A stretch of 12,175 nt of DNA from Candidatus Hodarchaeota archaeon (GCA_016839955.1 JAEOTI010000092.1:1-12175); one strand, 5' to 3'. Counted from the stretch's first letter, positions 1 through 8,014 are shown. Numbers and translations are program-made. Notes: generated from the letters alone by a model not told the origin.

Positions 1-15
1 AGTCCGACCTATATT

Positions 16-837
16 CTAATCTAGAAAATTAGAAATAGAACTCTCCAAATTGGAACCTAAGCTTTCCAATCGTTTGTTCAACTTACTAATACTGGAAGTA
101 ATCTCCTCTGAAAGACGAGTCTTGATAGAATCTCCACTTTCATTAAAATGTGTTAATGTGTTTCCTAGGGTTTTTTCAAGATCTTGTAGGTGTACTTGTC
201 TGGCTTTTGTCAATTCAGAAATTGTTTTCACGAGTTCGTCAGCAGAGGATCGAATCGAAGTTCCTACTGAGGATTCTGCTTCTTCAGTTACTTTAACAAT
301 ATCAGTTGTCATACTTTTAAGTAGCTGTCTTTCTTCAGTCGAATATACTTCAGTTAATTCCGAAATTTTTGAGAGAGCGCGCTCTTTGATTTGTCCTATT
401 TGTTCTGAAGCTAAATAAGCCTGTTCAGAGAGACGTCCAGAGCCATCATGAGTAGTTTTCTCAATTTCTTGACGTACAGAAGCCATAGAAGTTTCTATTG
501 AACCTTTTTGTTCTTGAATCCTGCGACGTAACTCTTCAATCTTCACTGTAACATAAGAATCGAGATCAAGACCAACTGATGCTAAAGCTTGTACTCCTTT
601 TTGAGCATCCTCAACAAAACCCTCGAATGGATAAATTGCTACAAATCGGGATAAACCTTGGACCTGTTGGATTAATCCTCGTTCAATTAACCGTTCTATT
701 GCACGTTCAGTTTCAAAAAAGTCAATACCTGAATGTCTCGATAATTCTCCAGTTGTAAGTTGTCCTAGTGCAAGTAATGTAATATAAACCTTTTCTTCAT
801 GGCTGGCTAATCCTAATTGTTCCAAAATAGATGACAT
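16..837 (-). CDS. TrmB-like winged-helix protein with long coiled-coil tail
   Basis: 273 residues. Residues 1-75 read as a TrmB-family winged helix-turn-helix. There is an opening helix (SILEQLGLASHEEKVYITLL), then LTTGELSRHSGI, a recognition helix around FETERAIERLIERGLI, and a wing ending in a VAIYPFEGF strand, as in TrmB N-termini. Residues about 95-270 are almost entirely polar, heptad-like helix (many E, K, S, I and L), and I see no TrmB sugar-binding domain. So the DNA-binding module is joined to an extended coiled coil that probably oligomerises or binds a partner. The ATG at 837 follows GAAGGA (minus strand) by about 6 nt. A perfect 9-bp inverted repeat lies 18 bp upstream, which suggests autoregulation. 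It is divergent from the flavoprotein gene at 1081. The family call for the N-terminus is fairly sure; the ligand and targets are unknown. A structural role for the tail, rather than sensing, is possible. Confidence 0.8.
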   Translation of the reverse strand: MSSILEQLGLASHEEKVYITLLALGQLTTGELSRHSGIDFFETERAIERLIERGLIQQVQGLSRFVAIYPFEGFVEDAQKGVQALASVGLDLDSYVTVKIEELRRRIQEQKGSIETSMASVRQEIEKTTHDGSGRLSEQAYLASEQIGQIKERALSKISELTEVYSTEERQLLKSMTTDIVKVTEEAESSVGTSIRSSADELVKTISELTKARQVHLQDLEKTLGNTLTHFNESGDSIKTRLSEEITSSISKLNKRLESLGSNLESSISNFLD

Positions 838-854
838 GGGGCTTCCTTCAGTTG

Positions 855-877
855 AAATTATCCTAGTTGGATAATTT
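855..877. promoter_or_regulatory. Perfect 9-bp inverted repeat upstream of the TrmB-like gene (candidate operator)
   Basis: AAATTATCC (855-863), a 5-nt spacer, then GGATAATTT (869-877) form a perfect inverted repeat ending 18 bp from the start codon of the TrmB-like gene. Dimeric winged-helix regulators commonly bind such sites. A possible minus-strand TATA-like stretch (TTTTTATG, near 903-910) would place the transcription start just beside it, so binding could block the regulator's own transcription. The operator role is inferred from position and symmetry only. Confidence 0.45.
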
Positions 878-905
878 ATGAACTAGTTACGATTCTAAAT
901 CCCAT

Positions 906-927
906 AAAAATCAATTTGATGATTTTT
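906..927. repeat. Perfect 8-bp inverted repeat in the divergent spacer
   Basis: AAAAATCA (906-913), a 6-nt spacer and TGATTTTT (920-927) form a second perfect inverted repeat in the spacer between the TrmB-like gene and the flavoprotein gene. Its arm and spacer sizes resemble the repeat at 855-877 but its sequence differs. Because it is AT-rich, chance is a real alternative. It also covers the best minus-strand TATA candidate. Confidence 0.35.
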
Positions 928-1021
928 AATGCCTGAAATACATTAATTTGAATAAATCAAATAAAATCTTGTGTGTCAAGAAATAAATGATAGTTACCTG
1001 AATATACCAGATAAATCACAT

Positions 1022-1043
1022 TTTAAAGTTTAAAGAGCTTTAA
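1022..1043 (+). promoter_or_regulatory. Candidate TATA region and inverted repeat before the flavoprotein gene
   Basis: Two tandem TTTAAAG heptamers (1022-1028 and 1029-1035) are TATA-like. About 25 nt downstream of them would fall a start site near 1050-1060 and a leader of about 25 nt before the ATG at 1081. The second copy is also the left arm of a perfect repeat, TTAAAG-AG-CTTTAA (1030-1043). A protein bound there would sit on the promoter. All of this is inferred from sequence pattern. Confidence 0.3.
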
Positions 1044-1080
1044 GCTTTCTTAGAATCTATCATGAAAGGAGAATCACCTA

Positions 1081-1623
1081 ATGACTCTAATAGAAACTTC
1101 TGTGAGTAAGACGAATCTTTTAGTTCCCTCTCCTATATTCTTAACCACAGTAAGTTCATCAGGAAAACCAAACATTTGTACAATTTCTTATTATAGTACG
1201 ATCCATTTTGAACCACCAACAATAGCTATTAGTTTACATAAGAACCATCAATCTACGACCAATCTCATTAAGACAAAGAAATTCTGTATGAATGTGCCAG
1301 GTAAAGGTATGGCTGACTTAGCAATGCAAGTAGGCGGTGTATCCGGATCTGACATAGATAAATTTAGTAAATTTAACATTGACGCAGATATAAAATCCGG
1401 TTGGCCTCCACATCTAAAAAATTCAGTGTTATGCTTATTTGGAAGCATTTCAGAGAAGTTAGATTACTCAGAAGATCGTGTTTTATTTCTGGGACAAATA
1501 GAAAAGGCTTTAATGAGTGATCTGTTGGAAGTTGGAGATAGAAACCCTGAATATATCTGGAAATTGTTCCAAAATAATGTACTTTCACATTCTGAAATAT
1601 ATATTTCAAAAGAAGAACAATAA
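1081..1623 (+). CDS. Flavin-reductase-like FMN-binding split-barrel protein
   Basis: 180 residues, the usual size for the flavin reductase-like (FMN-binding split barrel) family. The N-terminal half carries the family pattern: PIFLTTVSSSGKPN (18-31), then the 'ISYYSTIHFEPPTIAISL' strand pair (35-52), HQSTTNLIKTKKFCMNVPG (56-74), and later GVSGSDIDKF (87-95). Members bind FMN and act as NAD(P)H:flavin oxidoreductases or as partners of flavin-dependent enzymes. The substrate here cannot be read from the sequence. GGAG at 1068-1071 lies 9 nt before the ATG. There is no signal peptide or membrane segment, so it is cytosolic. It is divergent from the TrmB-like regulator, which may control it. A T7 tract follows the stop by about 18 nt. 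Confidence 0.85.
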   Translation: MTLIETSVSKTNLLVPSPIFLTTVSSSGKPNICTISYYSTIHFEPPTIAISLHKNHQSTTNLIKTKKFCMNVPGKGMADLAMQVGGVSGSDIDKFSKFNIDADIKSGWPPHLKNSVLCLFGSISEKLDYSEDRVLFLGQIEKALMSDLLEVGDRNPEYIWKLFQNNVLSHSEIYISKEEQ

Positions 1624-1637
1624 TGTATTGAGTTTCG

Positions 1638-1648
1638 AAAATTTTTTT
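1638..1648. terminator. A4T7 tract between convergent genes
   Basis: AAAATTTTTTT lies between the convergent stops of the flavoprotein (1623) and endonuclease III (1675). On the plus strand it gives a U7 tract 18 nt after the flavoprotein stop, the type of U-tract at which archaeal RNA polymerase terminates. On the minus strand only U4 is available, so it serves mainly the flavoprotein transcript. Confidence 0.5.
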
Positions 1649-1674
1649 CCTAGATGAGAAATATATTGATCGAT

Positions 1675-2340
1675 TCATCTTGATTTTTTCACATTTGTTC
1701 GATCACAATATCTCTTAATTGGGCATGAACTGCAGAAAGGACTGATTGTTACACAGACATTTTGCCCCCATTTTACAAGACACGAATTGATTTCAATCCA
1801 ATACTTTTTCGGAAGTTTCTGTCTTAGAATTTTCTCTGTTTCTTCAGGATTCTTTGTTTTAATATATCCCAGACGATTACAAATACGATGGACGTGTGTA
1901 TCCACACAAATAGCAGGTATTCCAAATGCTATTCCTAACACAAGATTTGCAGTTTTCCGACCTATCCCTGGAAGTTTAAGAAGGTCTTCCATACTTTTAG
2001 GAACTTCTGATTTAAATTCATCAATTAGCATTTTGCACATAGAATGTAGTCGTTTGGCTTTTGTTGGACCAAAACCTACGGGATAAATCGCCTTCTCGAT
2101 TATCTCGAGAGGTAAATCTATTAGCTCTTCTGGCGATTCACCTAATTCAAATAACTTTTCTGAAGCCGTTTTAGTCACGGTGTCTTTTGTTCGTGAAGAG
2201 AGCATTGTTGATACTAAAACTCGAAATGGTCTCTTTCTCTTTGAACTTTCTTCAGCAATACTTTCAGCCATCGGAATATTAAATTTTGTAGTTTCTCGTT
2301 GAAGTATTTCCATTATGTTGTCAATGTCGGAGTCTTTCAT
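1675..2340 (-). CDS. nth: Endonuclease III (DNA glycosylase/AP lyase)
   Basis: 221 residues, the normal size. This base-excision-repair enzyme removes oxidised pyrimidines from DNA and cleaves the resulting abasic site. The helix-hairpin-helix LPGIGRKTANLVLG starts at residue 123 and contains the catalytic lysine K129. The catalytic aspartate D147 is in VDTHVHR, 18 residues later, the same spacing as K120/D138 of E. coli Nth. The C-terminal [4Fe-4S] cysteines C196, C203, C206 and C212 follow the canonical C-X6-C-X2-C-X5-C spacing. All key residues are present, so the protein should be active. The ATG at 2340 has AGGAG 8 nt upstream. It is divergent from the PEP synthase gene (118-bp spacer) and convergent with the flavoprotein gene, so it is probably transcribed alone. 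Confidence 0.95.
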   Translation of the reverse strand: MKDSDIDNIMEILQRETTKFNIPMAESIAEESSKRKRPFRVLVSTMLSSRTKDTVTKTASEKLFELGESPEELIDLPLEIIEKAIYPVGFGPTKAKRLHSMCKMLIDEFKSEVPKSMEDLLKLPGIGRKTANLVLGIAFGIPAICVDTHVHRICNRLGYIKTKNPEETEKILRQKLPKKYWIEINSCLVKWGQNVCVTISPFCSSCPIKRYCDRTNVKKSR

Positions 2341-2387
2341 TAAAATAACTCCTGTAGAAAATGAGATGTATCTATCTGATCTAATGG

Positions 2388-2421
2388 AAATGATAAATGT
2401 TAATCATTTTACATAATAAAA
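2388..2421 (+). promoter_or_regulatory. Candidate promoter with adjoining inverted repeat before the PEP synthase gene
   Basis: A perfect 7-bp inverted repeat, AAATGAT (2388-2394), 8-nt spacer, ATCATTT (2403-2409), directly adjoins and partly overlaps an AT-rich TATA-like stretch (TTTTACATAATAAAA, 2407-2421). A transcription start about 25 nt on would leave a short leader carrying GGAG at 2445-2448. The repeat could be an operator for control of gluconeogenic entry, but neither element has been tested. Confidence 0.3.
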
Positions 2422-2458
2422 AAAAGCGCCTTTAGTCCCGTTTTGGAGAAAGAACTCA

Positions 2459-5224
2459 ATGTCCGATGTTCCTAAAGAGGATAAGCTAATTCTTTGGTTT
2501 AATGAAATTCATAATGAAGATATTGCATTAGTTGGAGGGAAAGCTGCAAGCTTAGGCGAAATGATATGTAACCTGCAGGACGCAGGAGTAAAAGTCCCTA
2601 ATGGCTTTGCAATCACTGTTAATGGTTATAAACTGTTTTTAAATCATTCTCCTGGATTACAAGAATACATAAATAAAGAATTACTAGAATTTAGACCATT
2701 ATTCCTCGAATTACAAAAATATAAGCTGTTAATCGAATCTTGGAAATACAATGAAGATTTAAGGGAGTCTGAGGATATTAGAAAAAAGTACGAGGAAGCT
2801 AACCGAGAGTTTCAAGAAAAACTAGAGATCTGTGGGTATAATATTCGACACAGGATTGAAAATGCACATTTTCCAAAAGAGCTAACGAATACCATGGAAA
2901 AGGCCTATATTCAATTATCAAATAACGTTAATCAAAAGAACCCCTCTGTTGCCGTAAGATCAAGTGCAACGGCTGAGGATTTACCTGATGCTTCTTTTGC
3001 TGGACAACAAGACACATATCTTAATATAAAAGGAATTGAGAGAGTAAAAGAATCAACATTAAGATGTTTCGCTTCACTTTTCACCAATCGTGCCATTAGT
3101 TATCGTGAAGATATGAGATTCACTCAATTGAAGAAAGTTGAAGCAGCTAGAAAAGAAAACAATGAAAAACAAGCTATTTACCATGAACGAATTGCCGAAG
3201 CTGTAGATCATTTCAATATTGGTTTATCTGTTGCAATCCAACTCATGGTTCGTAGTGATTTAGCGTCTAGTGGAGTAATGTTTTCTATTGATACAGAAAG
3301 CGGTTTTGATAAAGTAGTCTATATCACTGCAGCTTATGGTCTCGGAGAGTATGTGGTTCAAGGAATCGTTAATCCTGATCAACACTACGTTTTCAAACCA
3401 ACAATGAAGATGGTTGATGAGAGACCAGGTGTAAAAGATGTAAAACTTGTTTATGGGGATGAAGGTGTTCATGAAGAAACTGTACCAGTATGGGATCGTA
3501 AAAAATATTGTCTTACCGCAGAAGAAGTCATGAAACTTGCCAAATGGGCAGTGATTATTGAAAAACATTATGGAAAAGCCATGGATATCGAATGGGCTAA
3601 AGATGGTAAAACAAACGAGCTGTTCATTGTCCAAGCTCGTCCTGAAACTGTTCATTCAACAAAAACTACAACAGAGATCTATCGTTTACTTGAACGACCA
3701 AAAACAGCTCTCCTTGAAGGTGATGCAGTCGGGAATAAAATAGGGCAAGGAAAAGTCCATGTGCTTGAATCTGCTTCTAGGATTAGCGAATTTACCCCAG
3801 GTGAAGTTTTAGTTACCATTATGACTGATCCTGACTGGGAACCCGCTATGAAAGTAGCTTCCGCTATAGTTACAAATAAAGGGGGGAGAACATGTCATGC
3901 TGCAATTATTAGTCGAGAATTAGGGATTCCGTGTGTAATCGGAACTGAATTTGCGACAAAAATTTTGAATAATGAACAATTTGTGACTGTTGATTGTAGT
4001 GAAGGTCAAGGACTAATTTATGAAGATGAATTATTATTTGAAGTCCGAGACCTTGACCTTACAAAGGTTCCTTCAACACGTACTAAGATAATGTTAAACA
4101 TAGGAATACCAGAGCGCGCATTTTCTGCAGCTCTTCTTCCTCATGATGGTGTTGGCTTAGCGAGAGAAGAATTTATCATTAATTCACATATCCAAATTCA
4201 TCCTCTGGCATTAGTCCACTTTGAGGAATTAGGATTATTGGGAGTTCAAAAAAACTTAGAAGAATATTCTCGGAGTGCAAAAATGCAAATAGGAAGTCTA
4301 ACTGAAGCTTATGACAATAAAACAGAATTCTTTGTTGATAGACTAGCATATGGCATCGGACGGATTGGTGCTGCTTTTTATCCGGAACAAGTCATTGTAC
4401 GTTTATCTGATTTCAAATCAAATGAATATGCGAATTTAATTGGTGGCAAACTCTTTGAACCTAAAGAATCAAACCCGATGATTGGATGGCGTGGCTGTTC
4501 CCGATATTATGATAAACGATATGAGGCAGCATTCATTCTAGAATGTCGTGCTCTTGCTAAAGTAAGAAATGATATGAATTTGACTAATGTTGTAGTAATG
4601 TTACCATTTTGTCGAACCCCTCAAGAAGCGGAACTTGTAATATCAATCCTAAAAGAAAATGGATTGACTCAAGGCGAACCAAAAGAATCCCCTTTAGAAA
4701 TCTATTGTATGGCTGAGGTTCCATCAAATGTGATCCTTGCAGATTCTTTCTCTAAGATAGTTGATGGATTCTCTATTGGTTCAAATGATCTCACTCAATT
4801 AACATTAGGATTAGATCGAGACTCAGAATTAGTCTCACATATCTTCGATGAACGTGACCTTGCTGTCAAACGGATGATCTCACAATTAATTGAAGTTGCT
4901 CATAAACACGGAAAAAAAGTAGGTATCTGTGGCCAAGGACCTTCTGATTTTCCATCATTTGCTGCTTTCCTAGTAGAGAATCATATTGATTCAATGTCAT
5001 TGAACCCTGATACTTTGGTGCAAACAAAAGCTTTGGCTTTTGTAATGGAGAAAGCTCAGGAAACAAAAGTATCTTATGACTCAATTGATGAGAATTTCGT
5101 AAGAAAATGTCTCGAAGAGTATGGTGAAGGACTGATTTTAGCTGTTAATAAAATGATTACCCAAGAACGATTGAAACAAGCAAAAGAAAAGAGAATAGTA
5201 CCTCGTAGACCTGGTAGAATCTGA
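2459..5224 (+). CDS. ppsA: Phosphoenolpyruvate synthase (pyruvate, water dikinase), enlarged
   Basis: 921 residues. It converts ATP, pyruvate and water to AMP, PEP and phosphate, the gluconeogenic entry step. Domains in order are: an ATP-grasp-like nucleotide-binding domain (about 10-400; GGKAASLGEM at 26-35, VRSSATAEDLPDASFAGQQ at 166-184, QARPET near 392); a phosphohistidine swivel domain with catalytic H480 in GGRTCHAAIISRELGIP; and a C-terminal PEP/pyruvate barrel with VRLSDFKSNEYANL (647-660), GWRGCSRY (676-683), GFSIGSNDLTQ (770-780) and the catalytic acid C824 in GICGQGPSD. E. coli PpsA has 792 residues. The extra length is a charged insertion at about 75-130, a second at about 222-253 and a tail of about 50 residues ending in basic residues. 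Motifs match the bacterial E. coli type closely. GGAG lies 10 nt before the ATG. It converges with the PPDK gene 9 bp away. Confidence 0.95.
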   Translation: MSDVPKEDKLILWFNEIHNEDIALVGGKAASLGEMICNLQDAGVKVPNGFAITVNGYKLFLNHSPGLQEYINKELLEFRPLFLELQKYKLLIESWKYNEDLRESEDIRKKYEEANREFQEKLEICGYNIRHRIENAHFPKELTNTMEKAYIQLSNNVNQKNPSVAVRSSATAEDLPDASFAGQQDTYLNIKGIERVKESTLRCFASLFTNRAISYREDMRFTQLKKVEAARKENNEKQAIYHERIAEAVDHFNIGLSVAIQLMVRSDLASSGVMFSIDTESGFDKVVYITAAYGLGEYVVQGIVNPDQHYVFKPTMKMVDERPGVKDVKLVYGDEGVHEETVPVWDRKKYCLTAEEVMKLAKWAVIIEKHYGKAMDIEWAKDGKTNELFIVQARPETVHSTKTTTEIYRLLERPKTALLEGDAVGNKIGQGKVHVLESASRISEFTPGEVLVTIMTDPDWEPAMKVASAIVTNKGGRTCHAAIISRELGIPCVIGTEFATKILNNEQFVTVDCSEGQGLIYEDELLFEVRDLDLTKVPSTRTKIMLNIGIPERAFSAALLPHDGVGLAREEFIINSHIQIHPLALVHFEELGLLGVQKNLEEYSRSAKMQIGSLTEAYDNKTEFFVDRLAYGIGRIGAAFYPEQVIVRLSDFKSNEYANLIGGKLFEPKESNPMIGWRGCSRYYDKRYEAAFILECRALAKVRNDMNLTNVVVMLPFCRTPQEAELVISILKENGLTQGEPKESPLEIYCMAEVPSNVILADSFSKIVDGFSIGSNDLTQLTLGLDRDSELVSHIFDERDLAVKRMISQLIEVAHKHGKKVGICGQGPSDFPSFAAFLVENHIDSMSLNPDTLVQTKALAFVMEKAQETKVSYDSIDENFVRKCLEEYGEGLILAVNKMITQERLKQAKEKRIVPRRPGRI

Positions 5225-5233
5225 AGAGAGGAA

Positions 5234-7969
5234 CTACACTAATCCTCGCACTTCTTCCCACCACTTCTTTTCTAGTTTTAGTCGTTGTTTTTGTTCCTTT
5301 TGTTCGCGAACACGAGCTTGAGCTGCAGCTAAACGAGCAACAGGTATCCGATAAGGAGAACATGAAACATAATCTAATTCAATTTTATGAGCAAATTCTA
5401 TTGAGTATGGCTCGCCCCCATGTTCGCCACAAATACCAATATCTATGTTTGGGCGAGTTTTTCGGGCGAGTTCTACGGCGATTTGCATTAAACGACCAAC
5501 ACCTTTTGTATCAAGGCTGAAGAATGGGTTTCCCTTAAGTAAGCGCTTCATTAAGTATGTTGGTAAGAATTTAGCCTCAGCATCGTCCCTTGAGAATCCT
5601 AGAGTTGTCTGTGTAAGGTCATTTGTGCCAAAGGAAAAAAATTGAGCAAATTCAGCAAGTTTATCGGCTATTAAACACGCGCGGGGCAGTTCTATCATTG
5701 TACCAAACCCGAATGGTTGAGTTACTGCACGACCATATCCTGGTTTAGTCCCATATTCCTGGAAAATTCGATCCTTAGTAACATGAATTAATTCATGAAT
5801 TTGTCGTAGTTCACTCACATAACTAACGAGAGGTATCATAATACCAATTAAAGCAGGAGTTCCATCTTTTCCAACTTCTATAGCTGCGTGTAGTATAGCC
5901 TCGACTTGCATAGAGTATATTTCGGGAATTGCAAGTCCTAAACGGACTCCTCTTAACCCTAACATAGGGTTACTTTCCCTCATTTTCTCAACAGTATCTA
6001 ATAACCTTTTCTTTTCTTCTAATTTAGCTGATGGGGCTCTTAATTCTAGTTTAAAGATCTCTTGCTGTAAAGAATCATGATTTGGGAGAAATTCATGGAG
6101 TGGGGGGTCTAATAAACGAATTGTAACTGGATATCCTGCCATAGCTGAAAATAATCCTTTGAAATCTTCAATTTGGTATTTTTTCAAGATTTCTAAATAT
6201 TTCATCCGTTCTTCTTTATTTTCTGCTAATATCATCTTTTGCATTGTAGGAAGGCGTTCACCAAAGAACATGTGTTCTGTTCTTGCTAGCCCAATTCCTT
6301 CTGCACCGAATTTCCGTGCTTGGAAAGCATCTTGTGGTGTGTCTGCATTTGCTAGAACTTTTAGACTACGATACTCATCTGCCCAATTCAGAATCTCAGC
6401 TAATTCTCCTGTGAGTTCTGGTTCAATTAGTGGAGCATCACCTATGATTACTTCACCGCTGCTTCCATCAATTGTAATCTTGGTTCCTTCCCAAACTACT
6501 TCTTCATTAATTCTGAAGCAATTTGAAGACTCATCAATATCAATAGCAGAGCAACCAGCAATACAGGGTTTTCCCATCCCTCTGGCAACGACAGCTGCGT
6601 GGGAGGTCATTCCTCCTCGACTAGTAAGAACCCCTTGTGAAGCAATAACCCCATGGATATCGTCTGGTGTTGTTTCTGTTCGGACTAAAATGACTTTTGT
6701 TCCTTCAGCAGCCAGTTTTTCTGCCTTATCTGGATCTAAAACTACTCTTCCTGATGCTGCACCCGGTGATGCAGGTAATCCTTTTGCTACTGGTTTAGTA
6801 TCTGCCTCAGGGTCTACGTAAGGATGCAAAAGTTGTGTAATTTGGTTTGGTTGAGCTTTTAGTAATGCTTTTTCTTTCGAAATTTTCCCTTCGTGAACAT
6901 AATCAACTAAAATTTTGATTGCAGCGGCTCCTGTTCTTTTCCCTGTTCTTGTTTGGAGAATAAAGAGTTTATCATCCTGAATAGTAAACTCCATATCTTG
7001 TACGTCACCAAAATGTTCCTCGAGCCTTTTTGCTATAGCTTCAAGCTCCTTAGCTGCTTCAGGAAAATCTTTACCTAACGTACTAATCGGATGAGGTGTT
7101 CTAACTCCTGCTACAACGTCTTCTCCTTGAGCATTTGGTAACCATTCACCGTAGAGTAAATTTTCACCTGTACTAGGATTACGAGTGAATACAACGCCAG
7201 TTCCTGATCTGAAACCTGTATTACCGAAAACCATCACTTGAACATTTACAGCAGTTCCCATGTTGTGAGGAATGTTATTCAAACGACGATAGGTGATAGC
7301 TCGCTTGTTATTCCAGCTTCCTAAGACAGCCTCAATAGCCATCATAAGACATTTGAAGGGATCATCGGGTATTTGCTCATCAACAATTGTTAAGAGATGT
7401 TTAAACCGATTTACAACAATTTTCCAACCTTCAGCTGTCACCTCACTATCAAGTTCAACATCAGATTCTTCTTTGACATCATCAATAATTTGATCAAAAG
7501 CAGTCTTAGCAATGTCTAAGACAACTTCTCCAAACATTTGTAGAAATCTACGATAACAATCAAAAGCAAAGCGAGGATTTGTTTCCTTTGCAAGCCCCTC
7601 AACGGTTTGTTCATTAACACCAAGATTCAATATTGTATCCATCATACCTGGCATAGATATGGGTGCACCAGATCTCACAGAAACCAATAATGGTTTTTCT
7701 TCAGATCCTAAAGTTCGTCCAGTTTTTGATTCCAGTTTTTTTAGGAATACCAAAACCCTTTCTTCAAGACTTTTCATGAATTCTTCTTTATCAGGGACTT
7801 TCAAATATGATCGACACACTTCTGTTGTTATAACAAATCCAGGGGGAACTGGAAGTTGTAACCTTGTCATTTCACTGAGCTGAGCCCCTTTTCCTCCAAG
7901 TATCTCTTTCATAGACGCATTACCGTCTTCAAAATCAATAATGGTGTTATGTCCAGTATCTGATAGCAA
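5234..7969 (-). CDS. ppdK: Pyruvate, phosphate dikinase (PPDK), TTG start
   Basis: 911 residues. It interconverts ATP, pyruvate and phosphate with AMP, PEP and PPi, and can run in the glycolytic or gluconeogenic direction. The N-terminal ATP domain has GGKGAQLSEM (25-34) and VRSGAPISMPGMMDT (98-112). The swivel domain has GGMTSHAAVVARGMGKP with catalytic H457 and the neighbouring T455/S456 pair that is regulated in some relatives. The C-terminal barrel has RLLDPPLHEFLP (from R618), GLRGVRLG (671-678), FSFGTNDLTQTTLGFSRDD (779-796) and catalytic C847 in GICGEHGGEP. The start is TTG at 7969: a stop codon immediately precedes it in frame, AAGAGG sits 8 nt upstream, and the next methionine (residue 20) would remove part of the conserved N-terminus. 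The final 25 or so residues are a lysine/arginine-rich tail beyond the usual end at VARLAAAQA. Confidence 0.96.
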   Translation of the reverse strand: MLSDTGHNTIIDFEDGNASMKEILGGKGAQLSEMTRLQLPVPPGFVITTEVCRSYLKVPDKEEFMKSLEERVLVFLKKLESKTGRTLGSEEKPLLVSVRSGAPISMPGMMDTILNLGVNEQTVEGLAKETNPRFAFDCYRRFLQMFGEVVLDIAKTAFDQIIDDVKEESDVELDSEVTAEGWKIVVNRFKHLLTIVDEQIPDDPFKCLMMAIEAVLGSWNNKRAITYRRLNNIPHNMGTAVNVQVMVFGNTGFRSGTGVVFTRNPSTGENLLYGEWLPNAQGEDVVAGVRTPHPISTLGKDFPEAAKELEAIAKRLEEHFGDVQDMEFTIQDDKLFILQTRTGKRTGAAAIKILVDYVHEGKISKEKALLKAQPNQITQLLHPYVDPEADTKPVAKGLPASPGAASGRVVLDPDKAEKLAAEGTKVILVRTETTPDDIHGVIASQGVLTSRGGMTSHAAVVARGMGKPCIAGCSAIDIDESSNCFRINEEVVWEGTKITIDGSSGEVIIGDAPLIEPELTGELAEILNWADEYRSLKVLANADTPQDAFQARKFGAEGIGLARTEHMFFGERLPTMQKMILAENKEERMKYLEILKKYQIEDFKGLFSAMAGYPVTIRLLDPPLHEFLPNHDSLQQEIFKLELRAPSAKLEEKKRLLDTVEKMRESNPMLGLRGVRLGLAIPEIYSMQVEAILHAAIEVGKDGTPALIGIMIPLVSYVSELRQIHELIHVTKDRIFQEYGTKPGYGRAVTQPFGFGTMIELPRACLIADKLAEFAQFFSFGTNDLTQTTLGFSRDDAEAKFLPTYLMKRLLKGNPFFSLDTKGVGRLMQIAVELARKTRPNIDIGICGEHGGEPYSIEFAHKIELDYVSCSPYRIPVARLAAAQARVREQKEQKQRLKLEKKWWEEVRGLV

Positions 7970-7977
7970 TCAAACTG

Positions 7978-7983
7978 CCTCTT
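7978..7983 (-). promoter_or_regulatory. Ribosome binding site fixing the TTG start of PPDK
   Basis: On the minus strand AAGAGG lies 8 nt upstream of the TTG at 7969. As the reading frame is closed by TGA directly before that codon, this site decides in favour of TTG over the internal ATG at codon 20. Confidence 0.7.
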
Positions 7984-8014
7984 ATTTAGAAATTAGAAAA
8001 TCAAGTTTAAACGG

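Noticed and set aside
50..418. 122-residue plus-strand frame
   Set aside because: It is antisense to the coiled-coil region of the TrmB-like gene; the open frame follows from the biased codon pattern of that region.
1373..1678. 101-residue minus-strand open frame overlapping the flavoprotein and reaching the endonuclease III end
   Set aside because: It lies antisense to a clearly conserved gene and shows no domain-like pattern.
3260..3655. 131-residue minus-strand frame inside the PEP synthase gene
   Set aside because: It is antisense to strongly conserved PEP synthase sequence and has no recognisable motif.
6159..6821. 220-residue plus-strand open frame
   Set aside because: It is exactly antisense to the conserved core of PPDK, has no recognisable motif, and is serine/proline-rich as expected from a shadow frame.
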